DNA from: CAITJF01 sp032654645 | Lineage (GTDB): Bacteria > Pseudomonadota > Gammaproteobacteria > Burkholderiales > Gallionellaceae | Reading direction: 5' to 3' | DNA: 64,000 bases | Assembly (NCBI GenBank): GCA_032654645.1 | Contig: JAULAW010000013.1 | Span: forward strand, 124,001-188,000 | Shown here: positions 1 through 7,790 of the stretch, piece by piece | Layout: each line of letters begins with the position of its first letter | Numbering within the stretch: position 1 is the stretch's first letter | The notes under the pieces: generated by a model | Seen by the model: only the letters and a program-made list of their open reading frames with translations | Databases searched by the model: none | Told to the model about the DNA's origin: nothing | Made by a program: the position numbers and the translations under genes

Positions 1-15
1 TAATTTTCCTCCCAT

Positions 16-37
16 GTAGGTGCGAATTCATTCGCAC
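16..37. repeat. short palindromic repeat, copy 1
   Basis: The string GTAGGTGCGAATTCATTCGCAC occurs here downstream of sdhE and again, as a fuller palindrome, at 28357-28382. It reads as an extragenic palindromic repeat of this genome. No gene is visible in bases 1-128; a possible partner gene to the left is outside the window. Confidence 0.6.
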
Positions 38-128
38 ATCTCGTTTCGTGCGAATGGCGTTGCATAGCCATTCCACTATATTGCCAAAAGACGGCAAGCA
101 AGTGGCTGGTTAAATTCGCACCAACCAC

Positions 129-362
129 TCAAACCGCCCTGACCTTCTCCAGCAACGCTCTCTGTTCGCTTTGCGCCACCTCTTTCCTGCCCGCAATCAT
201 ATCCCAGAGCACCGTATCGGGCATATCCAGCAGCACATCAAATGCGGCCTGCTGCGCCTCATCCAGCCCCAAGTAATGCTGATCGACGAAACGTCCAAGC
301 ACAATGTCCAACTCCAGTAATCCGCGCCGACAGCGCCAGCGTATGCGGTCGAGTTCTTTCAT
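129..362 (-). CDS. sdhE: succinate dehydrogenase assembly factor SdhE (FAD assembly factor)
   Basis: A 77-residue protein of the SdhE/YgfY family, which promotes covalent flavinylation of the SdhA subunit in the cytoplasm. The diagnostic RGxxE motif is seen as RRGLLELD near residues 12-19, and the length matches the usual 80-90 residues. It lies 104 bp downstream of sdhB on the same strand, the common sdhB-sdhE order, so it is probably co-transcribed. In relatives gltA often follows, which would be off the left edge. The assignment rests on motif, size and neighbour together. Its target SdhA is not in this window. Confidence 0.88.
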   Translation of the reverse strand: MKELDRIRWRCRRGLLELDIVLGRFVDQHYLGLDEAQQAAFDVLLDMPDTVLWDMIAGRKEVAQSEQRALLEKVRAV

Positions 363-466
363 GAGGGCCTCCGCGCAATGTCACCCAAGAAGCCATACAA
401 AGGAAACCTCTCCCGCCTTAGGGGCACTTAGCGGAGGAACATGGGCTGAGGAGGAGTAAATATGGC

Positions 467-1162
467 TCATACAGCGCGTTTCACCATCAAATTTTTTATT
501 TTTCCGATGGCTGCGGTGGGGTTCAATTCCTTGGGGCACACGTCCACACAGTTCATGATGGTATGGCAGCGAAACAGGCGATACGGATCCTCCAGGTTAT
601 CCAGCCGCTCACTGGTAACTTGATCGCGGCTATCGGCAATGAAGCGGTAGGCTTGCAACAAACCGGCCGGGCCGACGAATTTATCCGGGTTCCACCAGAA
701 TGAAGGGCAAGACGTGGTGCAGCACGCGCACAGGATGCATTCGTACAGGCCGTCCAGCTCGGCGCGTTGCTCCGGTGATTGCAGCCGTTCGGTTTCCGGT
801 GGCGGATCATTGTTCACCAGATATGGCTTGATTGAATGGTATTGCTTGAAGAACTGCGTCATATCCACGATCAGGTCGCGGATCACTGGCAAGCCCGGCA
901 ACGGGCGCAGCTCGATAGGTTGCTTCAGGCTGGACAGCGGCGTTATGCAAGCCAGCCCGTTACGCCCGTTGATGTTCATCGCGTCTGAACCGCACACGCC
1001 CTCGCGGCAGGATTTGCGCAAGCTCAGGCTATCGTCCTGTTCCTTGATGAGCAGCAGCGCATCCAACAGCATCTTGTCACCCGCCTCGATGTCCAGCTCG
1101 TAATCCTGCATGGTTGGCTGGGTGTCGGTTTCCGGGTTGTAACGGTAAATCCTGAATTTCAT
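467..1162 (-). CDS. sdhB: succinate dehydrogenase iron-sulfur subunit
   Basis: A 231-residue SdhB, the electron-transfer subunit of complex II, which passes electrons from FAD in SdhA to quinone. The N-terminal ferredoxin-like domain carries C52, C57, D60 and C72 for the [2Fe-2S] centre, with Asp in the third position as in E. coli SdhB. The C-terminal part carries CILCACC and CxxxxNCVDVCP for the [4Fe-4S] and [3Fe-4S] centres. Length is normal for the family. It heads a leftward unit with sdhE. Unusually, sdhC, sdhD and sdhA are not immediately upstream: the next gene to the right is rpfF on the other strand, so sdhB has its own promoter region or the operon has been broken. Confidence 0.96.
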   Translation of the reverse strand: MKFRIYRYNPETDTQPTMQDYELDIEAGDKMLLDALLLIKEQDDSLSLRKSCREGVCGSDAMNINGRNGLACITPLSSLKQPIELRPLPGLPVIRDLIVDMTQFFKQYHSIKPYLVNNDPPPETERLQSPEQRAELDGLYECILCACCTTSCPSFWWNPDKFVGPAGLLQAYRFIADSRDQVTSERLDNLEDPYRLFRCHTIMNCVDVCPKELNPTAAIGKIKNLMVKRAV

Positions 1163-1473
1163 GGCTGCATTCCCTGTCTCCGTTGATACACATCGAATTT
1201 TGACACGTGATGTTCTATCAAAACTGGCCCATGTTTTTGGTGCGTAGTATAGCTATTTGGCCGTTGGCTGGTCTGGTTTTATGTAACGTTCTATAGGTGA
1301 ACATCATCAGTTAAAGCGGTGAATTGGCCTGGTTTTCTGCCTCTATTCAACGTTTATCGGCTTGGTGAAACTGCTAGTGTAATGAAGAAATTTAACGGTA
1401 ATGCCTGCACCAATAGAGTCGGTTTTTTGCTCAATTCACCCAAGACTGATTTATCAACTTAAGGAGAGAAAAA
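1163..1473. other. divergent intergenic region sdhB / rpfF
   Basis: 311 bp without a gene. It must hold the promoters for leftward sdhB and rightward rpfF. An A/T-rich stretch and an AAGGAG-type ribosome binding site (CTTAAGGAGAG, about 8 bases before ATG) are visible in front of rpfF. I see no convincing riboswitch, hairpin terminator or repeat. Confidence 0.4.
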
Positions 1474-2412
1474 ATGGGAAAAATGGAAATCTTGCCGGAC
1501 ATGATAAACCCGCTGGAAATTGAATACTCACAAGTGGCTACCCGGTTTGATGCAGATTATGGAATCTCCTGGGTAATGATGAATCCCGTGGCGGTGCCCT
1601 GTTTCAATCTGGAATTACTGCGCGAGTTGCAATGCTACAACCAGTCAATTGAATATTGCGGCGGCCAGATATGGTCGGATGGGGAATTGCATTCAATCCG
1701 CTACATGGTGTATGCATCGCTGACTCCCGGCGTTTTTAACCTGGGCGGCCAGCTTGACTTGTTCAGAGAGTTGATCAGAAAGGGCGACCGCCAAGGATTG
1801 GCGCATTACGCGAAGATGTGCATAGACGCAATGGCTGCCAGGGTGAGGCATTATGATTTACCCGTGGTCACAATTTCGCTGGTGCAGGGCGATGCCTTGG
1901 GCGGAGGGTTCGAGGCGGCTTTGACCAGCGACATCATCATCGCCGAGCACGGCTGCCAGATGGGCTTCCCGGAAATCCTGTTCAACCTGTTTCCCGGTAT
2001 GGGGGCCTTCAGTTTCCTGGCCAGAAAAATCGGGGCGATACAAGCCGAAAAAGTAATTCTGAGCGGCAAGTTATACAGCGCGGAAGAGCTCCATGAACTT
2101 GGAGTAGTTGACGTGCTGGTCGGAAAGGGTGAAGGAGAAGAAGCGGTATATAGTTACGTCGAGAAACAGTCGCGCCGCTCCAATGGATACATTGCGCTAC
2201 AGAAGGCGCGGCACCGGTTCAATCCGGTCACGTATCAGGAACTGATTGACATCACGGGTATCTGGGTTGATGCGGCTTTGCAACTGGGCGAAAGGGATCT
2301 CAAGGTAATGGATCGCTTTGTGCGCTCGCAACAAAAACTTGTCGAGAAAAGCAACTCGGTAAAATGTTCCATCGCAACACGGCACAAACCCGGAATGGCG
2401 ATGGTGATGTGA
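1474..2412 (+). CDS. rpfF: DSF synthase RpfF (crotonase-fold enoyl-CoA hydratase/thioesterase)
   Basis: A 312-residue crotonase-family protein closely resembling RpfF, the enzyme that makes the cis-2-unsaturated fatty acid Diffusible Signal Factor from acyl-ACP by dehydration and thioester cleavage. The segment VQGDALGGGFEAAL (138-150) forms the oxyanion-hole region. E147 and E167 (in MGFPEILF) are spaced exactly like the catalytic Glu141/Glu161 of Xanthomonas RpfF. LFPGMGAFSFL and the C-terminal MDRFVRSQ are also family features. It converges with rpfC, the stop codons being 2 bp apart, which is the Xanthomonas arrangement. A plain enoyl-CoA hydratase is much less likely given the neighbours. 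Confidence 0.92.
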   Translation: MGKMEILPDMINPLEIEYSQVATRFDADYGISWVMMNPVAVPCFNLELLRELQCYNQSIEYCGGQIWSDGELHSIRYMVYASLTPGVFNLGGQLDLFRELIRKGDRQGLAHYAKMCIDAMAARVRHYDLPVVTISLVQGDALGGGFEAALTSDIIIAEHGCQMGFPEILFNLFPGMGAFSFLARKIGAIQAEKVILSGKLYSAEELHELGVVDVLVGKGEGEEAVYSYVEKQSRRSNGYIALQKARHRFNPVTYQELIDITGIWVDAALQLGERDLKVMDRFVRSQQKLVEKSNSVKCSIATRHKPGMAMVM

Positions 2413-2414
2413 CC

Positions 2415-4967
2415 CTACGGTTTGTTGTGAGGCTTGCAAGGCAGTTTAACCGTTTCCAGATACCTGATCATCGCCTGTCTGGTGGCGCTAAAACTGCCTT
2501 CTGCCTTACGCAGCAGGTTGTCCGCTGAAGCCTGCAAATCAGACTGGTTGAGCTGCATAATTTCGCGGCAAATCTGGAACAGTGCTTCCGCCCCCAGGTT
2601 GCCCGCGCTTCCTTTCAGGGTGTGGGCCAGCTCCTTGAATGTGTTATATTCTCGCTTGAGCGATGCCTCTTTCATGGATTCGAGCAGTTGCTCCCCTTCT
2701 GCAATAAATCCCTGTATCACGGTATTCACGAAGTAGTCATCTCCCCCCCCCAACAATTTCAGTTGAAGCAAGGTATTCTCGTTGAGCAATACCGAATTAC
2801 CAGGGATGGCCGGGATGACACTGTTGCTTGCTGGCTTTGGTGCATCAGTCGCCGGGATTGTGGTAAGCCGCACTACCGTATCCAGCAAAACAGAAACATC
2901 AATGGGTTTGGTAAGAAACGCATCGGCTCCAGCTTCTTCGCATTCACGCCTTGCCTCAATAGTCGCATTGGCTGTCAGAATGGCTATCGGCATGCCAGCA
3001 TCCTTCCCGGCGGTCATCCGGTAAATCTTAATCGCCTCCAGTCCAGACATAACGGGCATTTGCATGTCTATGATCGCCAAGTCATAACGTTTGACTTCCA
3101 GCATGTCCAACGCTTGTTCGCCATTCTCAGCCAATTCGGTGCTGTGCCCGGCGTACTCCAGAATTTTTGAGAGGATCATGCGGTTTGTCGCGTTGTCCTC
3201 GGCAATCAGAATTTGGAGCCTGCGCTTTTTCAGGCTGTTCCGCTCATAGTGTTCCAGGAACGAAACCACATCATCAGCATTGGTTTGCATTGACAGGACA
3301 CTGTGGAGCGCATTGAACAGGAGCGTTTTGTCAATCGGCGATTTCAGTAAACAGGAATATCCCAGGTTAAACAATTTTTCTTCGTTGATTTCGTTTGGCT
3401 CGGGTTCAATCAGGATCAACGATACATTGCTCGGCGTATAGTCAATCCACACCTGTGCAGCGAAGTCTCCAGCATTCATACCGAGAGCTTGCGGTCTGCA
3501 TAAAACTACAATGTTTTGCTGTTTATCAGGTGTTATTTTCCCCAGGAATGTGAAAAGCTGCGCTAAAGATGCGACATGATCGAATTGGGTTCCCCAGCAA
3601 GAGAGATAATCTGCAATGACACCTTGTTCGATGTCCGGCATTCCCACTCCGAGCACACGCATCTGGCCCAGTGTCAGCAGTTCATCAAGCGTGAGGCTCT
3701 TCGGTTGTTTCTCGAACGGAAGCTCAAACCAAAAAATGCTGCCTTTGCCCACTTCGCTGTGCAAGCCAATCTGGCCACCCATGAATTGGACGAGCTGTTT
3801 AGAAATGGTGGTTCCCAGTCCGGTGCCGCCATAGGTGCTGGTGATGCTTGCGCTTGCCTGCGTGAAGCTTTCGAAAATTACCTGCTGCGACTCTGGCGGT
3901 ATGCCAATGCCCGTATCGATTACTTCAAACCGGAGGCGCGCCGTTGTTTCATCCTGACCGTGCGTAGTTACGCGCAACTCCACGCTGCCAACTTTGGTAA
4001 ACTTGATCGCATTTCCAACCAGGTTGATGATAACTTGCCTCAGGTGTTGCACATCTCCGCGCAACTGAAAGCAGGTTTCAGGAGAGAAATGTGCATGCAA
4101 TTGCAGCCCCTTTTCTTTTGCCTGGGATGCAAACATATCCAGAGTTTTGCTGATCATGCTGTGCAGATCAAAATCCACTACATCGGCAATGAGCTTGCCG
4201 CTTTCTATCTTGGATAAATCCAAAACATTTTCGATAAGTTTTAGCAGGATACGCCCGGAATTTCTTAAGGTATTGACCAGGTCTTTCTGTTCCGCACTCA
4301 AGGGAGTAGCCAGAATCAGATCGCTTATGCCGATAACACCGTTTAGCGGGGTGCGCATCTCATGGCTCATATTTGCCAAGAAATAACTTTTCGCCTTGCT
4401 GGCTTCTTCGGCGTGTGTGACCGCCTGTTTCAAGCGCTCCAATAGTGTGTATATGTACAGGGGAATCAGGAGCAGGGTGAGCAGCAATGCTACGGCCAGC
4501 GTGCTGTGTGTTTGCCAGTAATTGTTATAGAGGATCACCGTAATGAACCCGGTCACACCAATTACGTGCGATTTAAGGAGCGACTGGGTGCCATATCGAA
4601 GACCGTTGCCGACAATGACCCAGAGATAAATTCCGTAAAACAGCGTCCCCGTTTCTTCTGTCATCAACATTCCAAAAGTAATTGCGCCCATGTCGGCAAT
4701 AATTGCCAGCAACTGCCTTTTTTTGGATAGCTGTTGACTGGCTAAAACGACCGCCAGGAACACAATGGAAAAAACCAGGAATCCACCGGAAAATATGAGA
4801 ACCTCCACCTCAATGTCGGATCTAGCGCCCGCATTAAGATGGGAAAGCATATGAAAAAGCAAAAAGGTAAATATTAGAACCGCAAATACAACCCTCAATA
4901 AAGCCTGTTCATACTCGCTGCTGTTTTTCCGAAATTGCCGGAAAAAACCCGAAAACCTCTGGATCAT
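2415..4967 (-). CDS. rpfC: hybrid sensor kinase RpfC (DSF receptor)
   Basis: An 850-residue inner-membrane hybrid kinase. Several hydrophobic segments (about 22-42, 55-77, 86-103, 110-121, 135-150 and 157-174) form the sensor. They are followed by a HisKA domain with phospho-acceptor H202 (NMSHEMRTPLNG), a HATPase domain (NLVGNAIKF, DTGIGIPPE, GTGLGTTI), a receiver-like stretch lacking a clear phospho-Asp, a canonical receiver (DLAIIDMQMPVMSG) and a C-terminal HPt domain with H782 (AHTLKGSAG). This is the RpfC layout that senses DSF and relays phosphate to RpfG. The start is placed at 4967 because its ATG overlaps the rpfG stop as ATGA, implying translational coupling; a longer open frame exists upstream. 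Confidence 0.9.
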   Translation of the reverse strand: MIQRFSGFFRQFRKNSSEYEQALLRVVFAVLIFTFLLFHMLSHLNAGARSDIEVEVLIFSGGFLVFSIVFLAVVLASQQLSKKRQLLAIIADMGAITFGMLMTEETGTLFYGIYLWVIVGNGLRYGTQSLLKSHVIGVTGFITVILYNNYWQTHSTLAVALLLTLLLIPLYIYTLLERLKQAVTHAEEASKAKSYFLANMSHEMRTPLNGVIGISDLILATPLSAEQKDLVNTLRNSGRILLKLIENVLDLSKIESGKLIADVVDFDLHSMISKTLDMFASQAKEKGLQLHAHFSPETCFQLRGDVQHLRQVIINLVGNAIKFTKVGSVELRVTTHGQDETTARLRFEVIDTGIGIPPESQQVIFESFTQASASITSTYGGTGLGTTISKQLVQFMGGQIGLHSEVGKGSIFWFELPFEKQPKSLTLDELLTLGQMRVLGVGMPDIEQGVIADYLSCWGTQFDHVASLAQLFTFLGKITPDKQQNIVVLCRPQALGMNAGDFAAQVWIDYTPSNVSLILIEPEPNEINEEKLFNLGYSCLLKSPIDKTLLFNALHSVLSMQTNADDVVSFLEHYERNSLKKRRLQILIAEDNATNRMILSKILEYAGHSTELAENGEQALDMLEVKRYDLAIIDMQMPVMSGLEAIKIYRMTAGKDAGMPIAILTANATIEARRECEEAGADAFLTKPIDVSVLLDTVVRLTTIPATDAPKPASNSVIPAIPGNSVLLNENTLLQLKLLGGGDDYFVNTVIQGFIAEGEQLLESMKEASLKREYNTFKELAHTLKGSAGNLGAEALFQICREIMQLNQSDLQASADNLLRKAEGSFSATRQAMIRYLETVKLPCKPHNKP

Positions 4968-6106
4968 ATTGGCAATCGCACCTGAAGAAATTCTGGCACG
5001 TCCTGAAACTGGTGTTGAACAAGGCTGACCTTGCTGAACTGCGAAACAAACGCATCTACGCAATCCGGATCGAAATGAGCCCCCTTGTTTGCTGTCAAGT
5101 ATGCCAACCCTTCATCGCTTGACCAGGCATGTTTGTATGGGCGTTTCGAGGTTACCGCGTCATAGACATCAGCCACGGCAACGATGCGCGATTCCAATGA
5201 GATTGCTTTTCCCTGTAGTCCTTCAGGGTAACCGCTGCCATCGTATTTCTCGTGGTGAGACAATGCTATTTCCGCCCCCAGGCTCAGGTATTTTGAAGGG
5301 CTATGCTGGAGAATCTGAAAGCCAATTCGGGCATGAGTTTTCATGATGGCGAATTCTCCAGTAGTCAGCCTGGACGGCTTGAGGAGTATTTTATCGGGAA
5401 TGCCGACCTTGCCAATATCATGCATCGGAGCCGCAACTTCAATCAAATCGCATTTCTCATCGGACAACCCCATCGCTTCCGCAATCAGGCGTGAATACTT
5501 GGCCATGCGCACAACGTGGTTGCCAGTATCTTGATCGCGGTACTCACCGGCTTTCGCCAATTTTAAAATAGTCTCCAGTTCCCTCAGGCGAATCTGCTCT
5601 GTTGCGTCCGCAACAGCCTTCTCCAGAAATATCGCCCTGTTCTGAACAATTTTCTGCTGCATGCGAAGTGAAAGCATGTTGCGGCACCGAACGCTACACT
5701 CATAGGGGTCGATTGGTTTTGTGATGAAATCGGTTGCACCGGATTCCAGTGCCTGATACCTGATAATCCGCTCTTCCATGGACGTAACGACCACAATCGG
5801 TACGTTTTCGAGGGTTGATATCCGGCGTAACTGTTGCACGACTTCCAGGCCGGTCATTCCTTTCATCACATAATCAACCATGATCAAATCCGGTTGATTC
5901 GCTTTGATCCATGCCATGGCAACAATGGGTTCGGCAAAAGTTTTTACGGTGACATCTTTCCGGATGCCTTGTACGACTTTTTCGAGTATGACCCTGCTCG
6001 TAAATTCATCATCAATGATTACGACTGTTGGCGCCGAATACTCAATTAAGCTCTGATCAATAACTTCAAACGGCACGGCAACCCCCTTATTTACTTTTCC
6101 GCGCAC
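4964..6106 (-). CDS. rpfG: response regulator RpfG with HD-GYP c-di-GMP phosphodiesterase domain
   Basis: A 380-residue two-domain regulator. The receiver domain spans about 25-145 with phospho-acceptor D78 (MVDYVMKG). The output is an HD-GYP domain with the metal-binding HD at 229-230 (MHDIGKVGIPDKIL) and the signature HHEKYDGSGYP at 284-294, so it should hydrolyse c-di-GMP when phosphorylated by RpfC. It is the first gene of the leftward rpfG-rpfC unit and ends in a 4 bp overlap with rpfC. Xanthomonas rpfH, sometimes found between the two, is absent. The whole-length match to RpfG is strong; the exact start is less certain. Confidence 0.92.
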   Translation of the reverse strand: MRGKVNKGVAVPFEVIDQSLIEYSAPTVVIIDDEFTSRVILEKVVQGIRKDVTVKTFAEPIVAMAWIKANQPDLIMVDYVMKGMTGLEVVQQLRRISTLENVPIVVVTSMEERIIRYQALESGATDFITKPIDPYECSVRCRNMLSLRMQQKIVQNRAIFLEKAVADATEQIRLRELETILKLAKAGEYRDQDTGNHVVRMAKYSRLIAEAMGLSDEKCDLIEVAAPMHDIGKVGIPDKILLKPSRLTTGEFAIMKTHARIGFQILQHSPSKYLSLGAEIALSHHEKYDGSGYPEGLQGKAISLESRIVAVADVYDAVTSKRPYKHAWSSDEGLAYLTANKGAHFDPDCVDAFVSQFSKVSLVQHQFQDVPEFLQVRLPI

Positions 6107-6454
6107 GAGTCATAAACTCTGGAGCGGGTCGGAAAAGTTTTCCTTGCACACATTGATGTCGCAGCAAGTTTCACATCTGCCCCGCCGAATTTTCAACCCG
6201 AAATATATAATGTATCTGGTTCAATATACCCCCAATAACCTAATGAATGCAACAGACAGGAATTGGCACGGGGTAAAACAGAACCCACGAGCATTAATGC
6301 TTTTCATGGCCTTCAAAGATTAGGGCGGCTAATACAAAACATGGCTCACCCTGCGTTTTTCGATCAACGTAATGTTTATTCACCCACAAAACCCGCGTAA
6401 GATGCGCCCCCATCCGCTAGGCGCAGCGGCTAATCAATTTAAGGGAGCACAAGC
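6107..6454. other. divergent intergenic region rpfG / pfp
   Basis: 348 bp holding the promoters of leftward rpfG and rightward pfp. A ribosome binding site (AAGGGAG) stands 8-9 bases before the pfp ATG. No repeat, terminator or recognised riboswitch was seen. Confidence 0.4.
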
Positions 6455-7714
6455 ATGGCAAAGAAGAATGCATTTTATGCCCAGTCCGGCGGCGTGACGG
6501 CAGTCATCAACGCTTCGGCTTGCGGAGTAATCGAAACCGCACGCAAACACAAGGATAAAATCGGCAAGGTCTATGCCGGCCGCAATGGCATCATCGGCGC
6601 GCTGACCGAAGACCTGATTGATACCAGCAAAGATACCGCCAGAGCTATCTCCGCACTGCGCCACACCCCATCAGGCGCATTCGGCTCCTGCCGCTTCAAG
6701 CTGAAAGGGCTGGAAGAAAACAAATTGCAGTATGAGCGCCTGATCGAGGTGTTCAAGGCTCACAACATCGGCTACTTCTTTTACAACGGCGGCGGCGATT
6801 CCGCTGATACCTGTTTGAAAGTTTCACAGTTGGCCGACAAGATGGGCTACCCGATCCAGGCCATCCATGTGCCGAAAACCGTGGACAACGACTTGCCGAT
6901 CACCGACTGTTGCCCCGGCTTCGGCTCGGTGGCGAAATACGTTGCCGTATCGGTGCGCGAGGCCAGCTTCGATGTCGCTTCTATGGCCAAGACCTCGACC
7001 AAGGTATTCGTGGTGGAAGTGATGGGGCGCCATGCCGGCTGGATCGCCGCTGCGGGCGGCCTGGCATCGGACAAGGGTTGCGAGCTACCGATCGTCATCC
7101 TGTTTCCAGAAATTCCTTTCAACAAGGAAAAATTTCTCGCCAGGGTTGATGCGATGGTAAAGAAACACGGCTACTGCTCGGTGGTGGTGTCGGAAGGCGT
7201 GAAGGGTGAGGACGGCAACTTCCTCTCCGACCAAGGCCTGCGCGATGCATTCGGCCATGCCCAATTGGGCGGCGTGGCGCCGGTGGTGGCCAATATGGTC
7301 AAGGCTGCGCTGGGTTACAAGTTTCACTGGGCGGTGGCGGATTATCTGCAACGCGCCGCACGGCACATCGCTTCTAGAACGGATGTCGAACAAGCGTATG
7401 CACTTGGAAAATCTGCGGTGGAACTGGCGTTGAAGGGCAATAATGCCGTGATGCCCACCATTGTTCGCCTTTCCGACAAACCCTACAAATGGAAAATCGG
7501 CGTCGCCCAATTAAAAAACGTGGCCAATGTGGAGAAGATGATGCCGCGCGACTTCATCACCAAGGATGGTTTCGGGATCACCGAAAAGTGCCGCGCTTAT
7601 CTTGCCCCGCTGATCAAAGGCGAGGATTACCCGCCTTACAAGGACGGACTGCCACAGTATGTCCGGCTCAAGAATGCAGCGGTACCTAAGAAATTGGGGG
7701 AATTTAAGATATAA
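6455..7714 (+). CDS. pfp: pyrophosphate-dependent 6-phosphofructokinase
   Basis: A 419-residue phosphofructokinase that uses PPi instead of ATP to interconvert fructose-6-phosphate and fructose-1,6-bisphosphate. The phosphoryl-donor loop reads NGGGDSADT, and the catalytic motif is PKTVDND rather than the PGTIDND of ATP enzymes; the Lys is diagnostic of PPi use. The MGRHAGW substrate motif is present. Length fits the bacterial PPi-PFK class. The next gene 77 bp downstream is the membrane pyrophosphatase, so the two probably share PPi as a currency. The reaction is reversible, so it can serve gluconeogenesis in an autotroph. Cytoplasmic. Confidence 0.93.
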   Translation: MAKKNAFYAQSGGVTAVINASACGVIETARKHKDKIGKVYAGRNGIIGALTEDLIDTSKDTARAISALRHTPSGAFGSCRFKLKGLEENKLQYERLIEVFKAHNIGYFFYNGGGDSADTCLKVSQLADKMGYPIQAIHVPKTVDNDLPITDCCPGFGSVAKYVAVSVREASFDVASMAKTSTKVFVVEVMGRHAGWIAAAGGLASDKGCELPIVILFPEIPFNKEKFLARVDAMVKKHGYCSVVVSEGVKGEDGNFLSDQGLRDAFGHAQLGGVAPVVANMVKAALGYKFHWAVADYLQRAARHIASRTDVEQAYALGKSAVELALKGNNAVMPTIVRLSDKPYKWKIGVAQLKNVANVEKMMPRDFITKDGFGITEKCRAYLAPLIKGEDYPPYKDGLPQYVRLKNAAVPKKLGEFKI

Positions 7715-7790
7715 TTCGAAGGTTTGATGCTTTCATATTGGTTTAATTTGTCGGCTCTGAGCGGTCGGTTTAACTTCGGGAGGGGAATTT

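Noticed and set aside
1163..1473. c-di-GMP (GEMM) riboswitch upstream of rpfF
   Set aside because: Considered because of the rpf context, but the conserved core was not found here or in 6107-6454.
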